Assembly: GCA_052174475.1 (NCBI GenBank)
Contig: JBQMRO010000021.1
Location: forward strand, 1-61,513
Direction: 5' to 3'
Source: Arsenophonus sp052174475
GTDB taxonomy: Bacteria > Pseudomonadota > Gammaproteobacteria > Enterobacterales > Enterobacteriaceae
DNA: 61,513 bases
Positions 23,148 through 33,324 of this stretch are shown piece by piece. Each line of letters begins with the position of its first letter. The first letter of the stretch is position 1. The notes under the pieces were generated by a model. That model had not been told where the DNA came from. It saw only the letters and a program-made list of their open reading frames with translations, and did no database searches. Both the position numbers and the translations under genes were made by a program.

Positions 23148-23748
23148 TTGCCTATGCTCTTTAAGACCTTGTTGTTTCAGTCTGTTGATGATCCTCCAGG
23201 TAGAGGAAGGGGACTCCGCATATCCTTTTCGCTGAATAGCGATCTGATCTTCATGAAATTATGGATGAATATCCGTAGAACATTTATGGTGGCAATTCTT
23301 CGACGATTTCCTAGGCTTAAGCTAAGGCAGTAATAATGAGCTCTTGAAGTATATTTTGTTACTGTTGCCGATCACATTTTAACCTTAGGCACTTTAATCT
23401 CAACATCACTAATACCTATTTAGTAGGTTTCGTTGTAGCAAATAACCGTTACGGATAACGGCTTGATCTGTCGATCAGTCGGTGTTTTTAGATATTTTTG
23501 TTGTAACAAAGATTCGAGTTCCGCCTTAATAACAGTATTATTAGCTTCCTGATATCATCATAGATGAGTTCATGCAAGTAAAGGATCATTAGGTGATATC
23601 TTACTTTGCGAATACCCTTAGGGTAGACTTTCATAGCATATTATCATCTGTTATTTAAATCATCCATAAAATTAATTAGGTAGGATATGTCATCATCATC
23701 TCCAAAATCTCCCTCCCGTAAACCAGAAATAAGCGTAACTTTTTATTT
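23148..23748 (-). mobile_element. IS256-family remnant, copy 4 (5' half)
   Basis: Matches the part of copy 2 at 12,020-12,602 in the same orientation. It abuts the right end of copy 3 directly, so one element landed in or recombined with the other. Its outer terminal repeat near 23,720-23,745 (ccagaaataagcgtaact) cuts the dprA remnant. Confidence 0.68.
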
Positions 23749-23749
23749 C

Positions 23750-24140
23750 TCTATTACCAGAAATAAAGAGAATAATTGTTGGTGGATATGTTTATTTTAA
23801 TAAATATGGATAATTTAGATCAAATAACGTAATGAATTTCTACTTGCTTACATCAATTAATTTCGTTGCAGCATAAATCGCTTGTAAATTTTCATGAGTA
23901 AATTCTATATTTTGATGGGTTGATAACCTATATGACAGAAAAAAGCGAGTTTAATATTATTAATACAATGAGCTTCTCTAGAATTACAGTAGCCTTGACA
24001 GCTAAAAGCTGTGAGAGCATTCTCATACGTAGACATATTCGTTAAATCTATACATTTTTATATTTAATTGGCAATAAGTGTATTTCGTTTATAACTAATA
24101 CTGTCAATCATAATGAAAAATGTCTAGAATAGGTATTAAA
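23750..24140 (-). pseudogene. dprA: DprA/Smf fragment, N-terminal part
   Basis: The minus strand, divergent from def, gives broken frames resembling the N-terminal third of DprA. A block ENLQAIYAATKLIDVSK is followed by NYPYLLK and then PPTIILFISGN, which parallels the conserved FYPPQLL...LFVEGE region before the nucleotide-binding fold. dprA is divergent from def-fmt in E. coli, which supports the call. The rest has been replaced by an IS256-family fragment. DprA loads RecA on incoming single-stranded DNA. Confidence 0.5.
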
Positions 24141-24175
24141 TAACTTTTATTTTTTGGATATAGCTTTAAATATTT

Positions 24176-24691
24176 ATGTCAGTATTAAATATATTACATT
24201 ACCCAGATGAACGTCTTCGTAAAATTGCAAAACCAGTAAAAAAAGTTGATGCAGAGATAAAACGCATTGTAAATGATATGCTTGAAACAATGTATGAAGA
24301 AGGAGGTATTGGTTTAGCCGCAACACAGGTTAATATTCATCAAAGAATTATTCTTATTGACGTTTCGAAATATCGTAATGAAAAATTAATACTTATAAAT
24401 CCTGTTATCTTAGAAAGATCTGGTAAAACGGGAATTAAAGAAGGTTGTCTTTCTGTGCCGGAAGAAAGAGCATTTATACCTCGTTCAAAACGCCTAAAAA
24501 TTAAAGCCTTAGATGTTAATGGTAAAGAATTTAAATTAGAAATAGATGATCTACTTGCTATCTGTATTCAACATGAAATAGATCATTTAAATGGTAAATT
24601 ATTTATTGACTATCTTTCTGCATCAAAACGTCAATATATTAGGTGCAAAATTAAAAAAATCGAACGTTTAAAAGAAAAAATAACAAAATAA
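24176..24691 (+). CDS. def: Peptide deformylase
   Basis: Def removes the formyl group from the initiator methionine of new proteins, using a bound Fe2+. The 171-residue protein aligns fully with E. coli Def (169). All three active-site motifs are intact: GIGLAATQ at 44-51, EGCLS at 89-93 with the metal ligand Cys91, and HEIDH at 133-137 with ligands His133 and His137 and catalytic Glu134. No clear Shine-Dalgarno sequence precedes the ATG. Its operon partner fmt, immediately downstream, is a pseudogene, so a living deformylase is left beside a dead formyltransferase. Confidence 0.96.
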   Translation: MSVLNILHYPDERLRKIAKPVKKVDAEIKRIVNDMLETMYEEGGIGLAATQVNIHQRIILIDVSKYRNEKLILINPVILERSGKTGIKEGCLSVPEERAFIPRSKRLKIKALDVNGKEFKLEIDDLLAICIQHEIDHLNGKLFIDYLSASKRQYIRCKIKKIERLKEKITK

Positions 24692-24704
24692 TAATTACCA
24701 TATT

Positions 24705-25070
24705 TTTGAGATAGATATCTTTACGTGTCAGACTGTTTATAAATTATTTTATAAGCACCTTAGATTTTGTAACATAAGATTTATCTGTATTAATCAATAT
24801 CAATAATAAATACCAAATTATTGTCATTCTGACAAAACCTGCTAATCAGTTAGCAGGTGGAAAAACTCACATTAAGCCAAGTAAAACGCTAACTAAGAAA
24901 AGAATATTCTTTTTCAACTAACAACTATAAAAATACTAAAAAATTACTAATTGCTTGAAAAGTAATAAAGGGTGGCATCATGGTTATTGTCGCATATAGC
25001 ATAATTTTATCTGAAATTATATTACATATGCTATCAATGGGTTGCATTATTGCCAGATTATTTTGTATTG
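24705..25070 (+). pseudogene. fmt: Methionyl-tRNA formyltransferase, 5' fragment
   Basis: Directly after def the plus strand matches the first third of Fmt in broken frames. LTKPANQLAGGKTHIKPSK (near 24,833-24,890) parallels the conserved FTQPDRPAGRGKK region. MVIVAYSIILSEIIL then MGCII (near 24,980-25,050) parallels MVVVAYGLILPKAVL..GCINVHGS. The folate-binding core that follows is missing, replaced by a 3' fragment of an IS481-family element. Order def-fmt is the bacterial standard. Fmt formylates Met-tRNAi. Confidence 0.78.
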
Positions 25071-25074
25071 ATAT

Positions 25075-25212
25075 GTTTTACTGTACAATCAGGAATTATC
25101 TTCCGATCAGCGTTAGGTAGTAATACTCTATTAGTCTATGGAAGATTAGTTTAAATTTAAATTTGAATTATTTAAAAACCTATATTATATTCTAAGATAA
25201 GAGTATTAGAAT
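25075..25212 (+). mobile_element. IS481-family remnant, copy 6 (3' end only)
   Basis: About 140 bp match the last part of the IS481-family copies (compare 4,090-4,230 and 35,100-35,224), including the shared aatttgaattatttaaaa segment. It marks where fmt was truncated. Confidence 0.55.
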
Positions 25213-25352
25213 ACAATGTTTTCTTTAGGGAAAGGACAACATTCCATCAATAAAGATAGATAAATATAGATTAGGATAATGGTTGATAGCGTAATCAAAT
25301 CACAAAAATAATAAGTGATTATTATGATCTTGGATACATTATATTGTTATTT

Positions 25353-26097
25353 TTAGGTTGAGGTTTTACCTGCAATTTCTGTAAGTTTATACATATCATT
25401 AATTGTGATATATTTACATTTAACACTGAGAGTATTAGTTTTTTGGAAACGACCTAACATACAGCTAATTGTTTCAACTGTTAATCTAAGATAATTACCA
25501 ATATCATCTAGAGTCATCGTTAGACGTAATTTTTAGCTGAAAAACCACGTTAAGCAAAACGGCGTGATAGATTATAAATAAAAGCAGTTAATATTTTTTC
25601 AGCATTTTTTCGACAGCAAAAATGTAATTTCTTGATTATCTTTAATTTTACCGCTCATTAATCTCATTATTTGCTGCCGTAAATTAGGTATTTTATCTGA
25701 CAGATCATTGAGTGTTTCAAACAAAATTTAACAAATCATTGAAGTTTCAATAGATTGGCAAATCTTAGATATTTATTATTAATGATGGGATAAAAATCAA
25801 CAAGATCACCAGCTAAATAAAAATTAGTAATTTATTCATCACCTTCCTCTATAAGGAAATAACTTTTTATTGAACCTGATCAGATGCCATAAAGTAATTT
25901 TAATTCATCACCACACTTTAAATAGCGTACGTCCTTTTTGAATTGGTTTTTACATTCAATAATATTTTATCGAGTTTATGCAGTTCATGTTCATTCAAAG
26001 TATGTGGAATATAAATCTGATTAAGACTGCAGTTCTGGCAGTGGATAGCGCAGCAACCAGTCTGGATTAGTGGAGTAACCCATTTTTCTGGGATCAG
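25353..26097 (-). pseudogene. fnr: FNR anaerobic transcription regulator, decayed
   Basis: The whole gene footprint remains on the minus strand, but with many stops and frameshifts. The N-terminus reads LIPEKW..LIQT and then CCAIHCQNCSLNQ, which keeps the iron-sulfur cysteines of FNR. The C-terminal DNA-binding part is nearly perfect, with DDIGNYL and TVETIS..LGRFQK, and ends with KYITIND and a stop at 25,353. The original ATG appears to be CTG now. FNR is the oxygen-sensing global regulator of anaerobic genes. Its loss suggests the cell no longer switches between aerobic and anaerobic metabolism. Confidence 0.9.
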
Positions 26098-26288
26098 ATT
26101 ATTAGACTTGTTATGATAATAAACATTGATTTTTATAAATTTTTAACACTTACTTTATTTTAAGTAAAAGAATTAATAATTAGTTATATTTTATTTAACT
26201 AATATTATTATTATAAGTAAATTTACTTAACAGTTATTTATTTTTACTTAATTTTACTATTATTTTTTCTAGAAAAAAATAGTAAAAC

Positions 26289-27681
26289 AGTTATTAGCAA
26301 ATTTAATGTATGGTGATCCAGGCTATGTTCCATTCTAATGCTTCGTAAATCTATTCTTCATTCTTAAATTGCACGTTGTTTTTACTATCAGGGTTAACAA
26401 ATTAATTCTTCCTTAGTCGATTCTAGCTTTTCTAAACAGAGGAGAGCAGCTCAAATAGCACTGAATGACTGTTTTCTCGAACTACACCTCTTTATGCGTC
26501 TGCTTTCGTATTTTCCTGTCACAAAACTCGATTCAATTGAATTCATCGTTCTTATTGAGGAACAAAGTGCGCCGATGAGAAGTAGTAGAATATCAGCTAT
26601 TCTTTCTCGATCTTTCTTCAAGTTCCTTATTTCTTAGAGATGCTAAAAATCTTGCCAATAAAATATCAAGAGTTTTATTAGCGAGATCACAATTCTCTTC
26701 TAGCTAGATCTACCGCAGCTACTCTTAATTTTTAGTTGCATAGTTTTAGGAAATGAAGTCAGTGCATTAGCTATTTTCTGTATCCAATAGGATTAATGAT
26801 GTGTATCCTGGAATATCTACACTATTACATTCTAAATACTAAAGCGCCGTTTTCCAATAGCAATCTCAGGAAATATGATTAAGGCATACTGCTCATAGCT
26901 CATATCTAGAAGTTCAGCCCAGCACTATTTCTAACTCTTTATGAGGATTTTCTACCGCAAGCTAGCTACTTACTATTCATGCAGTGTTGCCTATAATGAG
27001 CAGAGAGTAAAAACAATCAGCTGCCTGACAGGACGACATATGCCTTCACCAAAGAAATAAACGTAAAGCATATCGCTTAAATCATGCAGCTATCATTGCC
27101 AATGCTCTTCAAGGCATTCCTGTTTCAATCTGCTGATGAGATAGTGCAGAGAGATCATATGCTTTCTTACTAAAAATTGCTGAAGAGCTTTGTAAAATTC
27201 CCCACTGGAATATGCTTTACAGCTATTCAATCATCCTAGCAATTCTTCACCGATTTTTACACGTTTCAGATAAGGTGGTAGCAAGAAGTTTTAGAAACAT
27301 ATTCTGTTTCCAGCTGTTATTCCCATTTTCTAACCTTAAGCACTTTAATTTCAATATCGTTAATAGCAGTTTATATGGTTCGTTTTGGCAAATAACCATT
27401 ACGGTCGACGGCTTGACGCGCCAATTGACAAGGTGGTGTTGAATATGTTATCGCAGCATTGATTCGAACTCCACCTTAACAGCAGCGCTATCAGCTCACT
27501 AGTAAACTATTACAGATGAATTAATGCCAAGAGATGCCGGTAATATCTGGTTTTATAGATACATGTAGGGTAAACTTTTTTATGGCATATCATTTTTATC
27601 TTGTTGAAATCATCCATGAAATCAATCAGCAGGATACGTCACCATATCCGAAACTCTATTACACTAAAAATGAAGATAACT
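26289..27681 (-). mobile_element. IS256-family remnant, copy 5
   Basis: Near full-length element bounded by cagttattagcaaatttaat on the left and its mirror (tacactaaaaatgaagataa) on the right. The transposase N-terminal region is recognisable in reverse near 27,300-27,640. Frames are all broken. It abuts the start of the quinone oxidoreductase pseudogene. Confidence 0.73.
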
Positions 27682-27699
27682 CACATATCGATGTTTTAC

Positions 27700-28215
27700 T
27701 AAAAACAAGGTTTGCTATTGAAATTATTGAATTTGTATATATGGCCGAAAAACTTAATTCTATTAAATTACTACTAATAAAACCGCTAAAATCACATTTA
27801 CTTGTTAAGGTTGTTGTTGAAAGTGTCTATTTCTCATGATGGTTTTCAACTTATGAAGTTTATTCATCACCATTAAATGTATTTCAATGCCAGGATTAGA
27901 AATTCCTGATTGGTTTTTAGTATTATAGAAAAAGTTGTCAACTTTGAAAAAGACGATAAAGTTTGTGATTTAGTTGCTGGTGGCAGATATTCTGAATATT
28001 GTATGTTACATAAAGCTATCGCTTTATCTGTTAGTGACCTCACTTATATTGAAACAGTAGACACTACCAGAAAATTTTTTACTGTTTTAACTAACGTTTC
28101 AAAATTTGTAACTTAAAAATGAAACTGTTTTTGTCCATGGTAGAATTTCTGCTATTGCTAGTGTTGCTAGTGTTGCTAGTGTTGCTAGTGTTGCTAGTGT
28201 TGCTAGTGAATTACC
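27700..28215 (+). pseudogene. NAD(P)H quinone oxidoreductase-like gene, 5' part
   Basis: Plus-strand frames match medium-chain dehydrogenase/reductases of the quinone oxidoreductase group (PIG3-like). Blocks are AIEIIEF (the start), IKPLKSHLLVKVVVESV, MPGLEIP, then IIEKVVNFEKDDKVCDLVAGG with RYSEYCMLHKAIAL (27,910-28,030) and FFTVLTNV. After the block ETVFVHGR, where the cofactor loop should follow, a 9-bp tandem repeat has expanded. The gene is then split by a nested IS at 28,216 and resumes at about 29,830. It is not the E. coli qorA itself. Exact orthologue unknown. Confidence 0.75.
28154..28207 (+). repeat. 9-bp tandem repeat, 6 units
   Basis: Five exact units of gttgctagt preceded by one variant (attgctagt). 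In the frame of the host pseudogene it codes alternating Ala-Ser-Val and does not shift the frame. It replaces the part of the dehydrogenase that would bind NAD(P). Confidence 0.95.
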
Positions 28216-29822
28216 TGTCACATTCAAGAAGATAGTATAATTTTTTAATAATTCAGTTTAATTTTGAACCAATTAGTTATTGACTACAATAGTATTTTAC
28301 TACTGAATGCTAAATCAGATATTCCTGATTATAGGGTCAAATATATCAATGCAGCGACCTCAAGCTCTTGAGCAGAATTGAAATGATGGTTTTCAGCTTA
28401 TCTCTTGTAATAATTTTTATTATATTTTCAATCAAGCTATTAGTATTAGAATGTCTAGAGTTGGTTAAAGTCGATGTTATATACGAACCTATTACGTTAT
28501 AGGTGACTGGTACAGCTATGTTGTCTAAAGGATATTCATGATTTTAGTGCTGTTTTATACTCTGCGATATATTAATTTTATTTATGTTAGCAAAGTTTAT
28601 TACTTTGCTAATAGAGCAAAGTGTAACAAATATATATTTTAATTGTTGTGGTTTAAGAAATCTTCTTCAGGTCAGATGATTTGATAAATAAAACAATTTC
28701 CTTATCATAGGAAAGTTATTTAGTTATCCTTTTAGTTGTTTGATATAACTATTTATAATTTAAATATAGAATTCCTTATTAATAACTATCTGGTTATAAA
28801 ACTATTATTAGGTAATTGTGACTAATTCATGCTAGTTGGTAAAAGCTTCGCATGATTTTGTACTACATAAAAGCAAAAGTTGAACTCTTTATCAATAATT
28901 AGCTAAAGAAAATGGATAATGCACGCTATATTAAACTCTTCAAAAATCTCATCGCTCACATGACCTTTCTCAATCTCGGGCGATTAAGACCGAGATTTGT
29001 TCTTTCCTTTTATTTCTTTATCTTCCGTCTTTCTAACTTTTCTATATAGAGTATAAAACTTATCTTTAAAAATTTAATAGAAAAATATTTCGTCAATTTC
29101 AACAAAGCCACTTAGTGCATTATGTTTACTGTCGACGCTTAATCAAGAAAGAGGCAGTCATGCCATCTAAACACTGTTTTCAAATTAAATCCCTGTTTGT
29201 TTCACTGACTCCCTATAAAGTCAAACTATTCAATATACATCACAGATAACTAAACAATTTATCATTAAAAATGATCTCGTTAGAGGACTTCAAATAAGAT
29301 TATTAAATGTTTTTTTTAAAATTGTGGATTTTAAATAAAAATCGCTGTAACCCTAATAAATATCTCCAGCGGATAACATGTTCACTGTAATAATATGTTC
29401 AGTATAAAGTTGAGCGAGTTAGTTTAATATATAAATTGATATCATTCGATAGGTTATAACCGAGCTAACTAATGAATGAGATGCAGCTTTATATTTGCAT
29501 GGAGTGAGGAAAAGTCTCTTTGATCTTTATGACTGTTTACTTTTTTATGGAAACTTTTTTAGCAAAAATCCTTTTTACAGTATAAGGATTTTCTATCAAC
29601 AATCTTTAACACAATATAGCCAATTATCAGTATCATCTCGTTTTTATCATTTACAATGATAAGTTATGATATGCTATAAGGATTAGCTAGATTACATGCT
29701 AGCTCTTTATTTACATTAAAAGCAGCTCTAATTTTAGATTTTGCAGTTGCCTGACGTAAGATGCTTTATTATCATGATATTTTACCTTCAATTATATCCC
29801 TCAGTATCCATCTTGCCATAAA
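28216..29822 (-). mobile_element. IS481-family remnant, copy 7, with nested IS1595-type element
   Basis: Outer parts in minus orientation: a 3' end starting with the terminal TGTCACA at 28,216, and the transposase start near 29,640-29,790. The middle of the IS481 gene is shortened compared with copy 2. It splits the quinone oxidoreductase pseudogene. The two halves continue on either side, so this is a clean insertion. Confidence 0.7.
28590..29638 (-). mobile_element. IS1595 (ISXO2-like) remnant, copy 4, nested
   Basis: Same position and orientation within its IS481 host as the copy at 7,430-8,465. Shared blocks include the ends with the atgttagcaaag terminal motif and the region near 29,190-29,240 encoding the remains of the transposase core. 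All frames are broken. Confidence 0.65.
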
Positions 29823-29829
29823 TTGTTCA

Positions 29830-30369
29830 GTACAGCGAGGATCTAGATGATTATTTAAGACAAAAACAGTTAGCAAAAATTTTGATGCTACAATATTTAC
29901 TACCATTGATTCAATGGTAAAACGAAGATGGCACTTTTTAGGTGTTGATATAGATATTGCTATACGAAAAAGATAGTAAATTTTTCTAAAAAGTAAATGA
30001 GTATACCTAAAATAAAATGGTCTATATGATAGTTGATCTGATTGGTAGCGATTATCCTAATAAAGATTAGTAAATTGCTGATAAATTTGGCTAAATCATT
30101 TAAACTTATATGATGTGTGGAATCTCCAGTATTTAAATTTAATGCTATTAATAGTTAAAAACTTAGTTTTTATTAGTTCAATAATTCGAGCAATAACTTT
30201 AATGGGAAAATAGCAATTTTAACAACCTTAGAAATAAGATTTTGTCATTAATTAATTCAGATGAGATAAAACTCATTACTGATAAAACTTATCCATTAGA
30301 ATAAGTAGAAGAGCGCATTATTTTATGGAATCAACTGCTTTAATTGGCAAATTAGTATTAGCTAAATAG
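29830..30369 (+). pseudogene. NAD(P)H quinone oxidoreductase-like gene, 3' part
   Basis: Continuation of the gene interrupted at 28,216. Broken plus-strand frames contain GVDI, then NFSKK, KMVYMIVDLIG, NLNAI, a GKIAILTTLE block, and finally DKTYPLE..and MESTALIGKLVLAK before a stop at 30,369. These follow the order of the C-terminal half of PIG3-type oxidoreductases. Many small indels show long decay after the insertion. Confidence 0.7.
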
Positions 30370-31236
30370 CAATTTTGCTATTAGCATTTTTTATAAATTT
30401 CATTTTACTAATAAATATTTAATGGTTATATTATATATAATAAACAATTATTTTACATAAAATCACTTCTTATATGATTAATTTTACCAGTTAGCTTATG
30501 ATGAACAAGCCTCGTTAGAATAGTATATAAGAAAGATATTTTGACTTATTTCAAGCAAGCGCAATAAAATGTCTACTGGCATTGCTTAAAAAGTAAGTCG
30601 GTCTATGCGCGACTACCTATCCTAGTTAAGTTTATTTAAACTATTGTTTAAAAACACTGGAACTGAAATAATAACAATATCCGCTAAAGATCGGATATTG
30701 GGAGGTGGAAAATATTTATCCTGATACAGGTAATGAATAATATTTAATTGAAAAAATTTTTATCAAAAGGATCAGGATCCTTTTACGATTTTAGGAAATC
30801 CTAATCATTTTATGATTTATTTAAACTAATAAAATAATAAATTATTTATTGTACTTGAAAATGAATTAGAGTTTGCTATGCTTAATAGTTAATGGAGGAA
30901 TTATTGCGTGCCTGAAATATTTTTATTCATTCTTAAAGTTATTATCATGTAATAATAATACTCATTTTTTGTATATATAAAATACTTTCGCTAGAAAGCG
31001 ATTAATGACTTTGCTAGTAAGTAGCAATTCGTGTTGTTAGTATGTATCAATTTTATAATTGATACACTTAAGGTAAGTTGACACATTTTTTTAAAAAATC
31101 GATTTATTCATCGGATTTTTATCATATAATTATTTATTATAGGTAATGCTTATTAGCATTAATAGTAAAAAAGAATTAGACGTAATATTTTTATGTTTAT
31201 ATATTAAATACATATCAAATAGAAGGGAACAGTAAA
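30370..31236. other. Intergenic region before ahpC with hairpins and a possible gene scrap
   Basis: Very AT-rich. Two hairpins are clear: 30,765-30,784 (8-bp arms, AAAAGGAT/ATCCTTTT) and 31,044-31,065 (9-bp arms, GTATCAATT/AATTGATAC). Around 30,650-30,720 a plus-strand frame reads TEIITISAKDRILGGG, which resembles the C-terminal active-site region of agmatine deiminases, but the evidence is too thin to name it. A TTGACA at 31,078 lacks a good -10 partner. Confidence 0.35.
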
Positions 31237-31824
31237 ATGTCTTTAGTTAATACAGAAATTAAACCTTTTCAAAATATCGCCTTTAAAGATGGAAAGTTTA
31301 TCGATCTATCTGAAAAAGATATTAAAGGTAAATGGAGCGTTTTTTTCTTTTATCCTGCTGATTTTACCTTTGTTTGTCCAACTGAATTAGCTGATTTAGC
31401 GGATCACTATGAAGAATTCAAGAAACTTGGCGTCGAAATTTATTCGATTTCAACGGATACCCATTTCTCTCATAAAGAGTGGCATAGTCACTCCAACACA
31501 ATTGGTAAAATTAAATATACCATGATCGCTGATCCAAGTTGGATATTGACGCGTAATTTTGAAGTGATGCGCAAATATCAAGAAAATAATGAGCAAAAAG
31601 AATTAGGATTAGCAGATCGCGGTACATTTATTGTTGATCCGAATGGTATTATTCAAGCAGTTGAAATTACTACGGAAGGCATTGGACGTGATGCATCTGA
31701 TTTATTACGTAAAATTAAAGCTGCGCAATATCTTGCAAGTCACCCAGGGGAAGTCTGTCCAGCTAAATGGAAAGAAGGGGAAGCAACATTGTTACCTTCA
31801 CTTGATTTAGTAGGAAAAATTTAA
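31237..31824 (+). CDS. ahpC: Alkyl hydroperoxide reductase, peroxiredoxin subunit C
   Basis: AhpC is the 2-Cys peroxiredoxin that reduces hydrogen peroxide and organic peroxides in the cytoplasm. The protein has 195 residues and matches E. coli AhpC (187) end to end, with an 8-residue insertion around 113-123 in a surface region. Both cysteines are present: peroxidatic Cys47 in DFTFVCPTEL and resolving Cys174 in HPGEVCPAKW. The C-terminal hook ending LDLVGKI is kept. A good ribosome site (AAGGGA, 8 nt) precedes the ATG. The gene for its flavoprotein reductase, ahpF, follows but is dead, so AhpC must be recycled by something else. Confidence 0.97.
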   Translation: MSLVNTEIKPFQNIAFKDGKFIDLSEKDIKGKWSVFFFYPADFTFVCPTELADLADHYEEFKKLGVEIYSISTDTHFSHKEWHSHSNTIGKIKYTMIADPSWILTRNFEVMRKYQENNEQKELGLADRGTFIVDPNGIIQAVEITTEGIGRDASDLLRKIKAAQYLASHPGEVCPAKWKEGEATLLPSLDLVGKI

Positions 31825-31904
31825 TTAAAAATATTATGAGTAATTTTACTCTATATTTGGGTAATTTTAGCACCCGTTTTTTTCGTGGATAGATCAATGT
31901 TTGA

Positions 31905-33290
31905 AAGAAACATTGAAATCTCAACTTAAAGTATATTTAGAAAAATTGCTTCAATCGGTTAAGTTGATATAGCAATTTTAAATAAAAATGAAAAGTTCTC
32001 CGATATAAACGCACTATTATTTTGTAATAGTGCATTGTTAGATAAGATAACTTTTATTAAAAATAAAAGCTTAATAGCTACGTAAATCTTTATTTTTAAT
32101 TACTAATTCGGGTAATTAAAGTAGATTGCAGTTTTCTGGTTTGTTGTTATCCCATGAATTTACTTCATTAGTTTTAGCATTATTGCAAGTTTGATATTCA
32201 TCCTGTAAAAGATGAAAGACAGGATATTAGATTATCCACATCAATTAAATTTAAAATCTTACTTTAAAACTTATTATTAATAGTCATAGCCTTAATTATA
32301 AGGATTTTATTAAAAATTTAAATTTAATGGCAGTTTTAAATCGTAAATTATGCATATACCATCGATTGTGCTATTTTCAGTTTGAAGTCCAGAAAGGAAA
32401 TATTATGGGTAGTGTGCTTTCTATTATTTCTTATGACTCAAAGTTTGAGAAAAGGAAGAGAAGGCACGGATAATCTTAAGTGATATGGTCACTAAAATTT
32501 ATTTTTAATACTAAAAATCTTATCTATAAACTAAACTAACAGCTACTTTACGATAGCTTGGTTATTGATAGCGGCCATACTGGTGCTTCAGTTTCTATTT
32601 ATGGGATTTGTAATGGTATACGTAGCGATATTATTAGTAAACGTTTTGATAGCTAAATCTTAGCTGTTAATGACATAAAAATTATATTTTTGTGTTAAAA
32701 AACAATGACAAACATTAGTTACTGCACTACGTGGCTATATCAATAATAATGATATTATCGACTCATAAATGGTAGTAAAACTCATTTATGTCGATATGAC
32801 AACTCAGTTAAATTGCATAAAATTAAAATAGTATCCTGTGATTATATAGGCACACCTATGCAATTATTATTGCGACAGGAGCTAAATGATAGTAGCGGTA
32901 ACATAAATGTACCAGGTAAAAAGAATATAGTACCAAAGCTATAAATTATCCCCATATTACGATTAACCATTAGTTAATGGAAAACTAGACTGTGATTAAT
33001 GGCGGAAATTCTGATGTTTAAGTTAACAATTTCTTGCCGAAGTTGTTAAGCATATTGATTAATTAAAATCTACTTAAAAAATAAGAGTAGATATAGTATT
33101 GCAACAGAAACTAACAAGTTTAAATAATATAAATATTATTTACTAGGCTAAAAATCTGGAAGTCAAAAAGTGGATGCTATAAAGATAGCTTGCTTAGAAT
33201 ATAAAAATCGATTGGATCATTTAATGCATAAATTAACGGTTGTCATAACTTTTGACCAAATTGGTTTTTATTTAATTGTTTAAATTAGGA
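31905..33290 (+). pseudogene. ahpF: Alkyl hydroperoxide reductase subunit F, decayed and truncated
   Basis: Downstream of ahpC, broken plus-strand frames follow AhpF in order: LKSQLKVYLEKL (31,910), LLDKITF (32,040), RKSLFLITN (32,085), LLSHEFTSLVLALLQ (32,140), NLNLMAVLNRK (32,310), then the FAD-binding DSGHTGASVSIYGICNGIR (32,570), NINVPGK (32,905), VINGGNSDV (32,995) and LTSLNNINII (33,110). The last 80 or so codons, with the second FAD motif, are missing where an IS481-family element begins. AhpF would pass electrons from NADH to AhpC. Order ahpC-ahpF is as in E. coli. Confidence 0.88.
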
Positions 33291-33324
33291 TCATTATATA
33301 GATCAGTCATATAGATCTATTCAT

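Noticed and set aside
27534..27839. 101-codon open frame spanning the IS256 end and the quinone oxidoreductase start
   Set aside because: It joins the end of an IS remnant to a pseudogene start by chance. The second part is annotated under the pseudogene.
31078..31106. ahpC promoter with TTGACA
   Set aside because: The expected -10 region 17 bp later (gattta) is poor, and no OxyR-type site is convincing.
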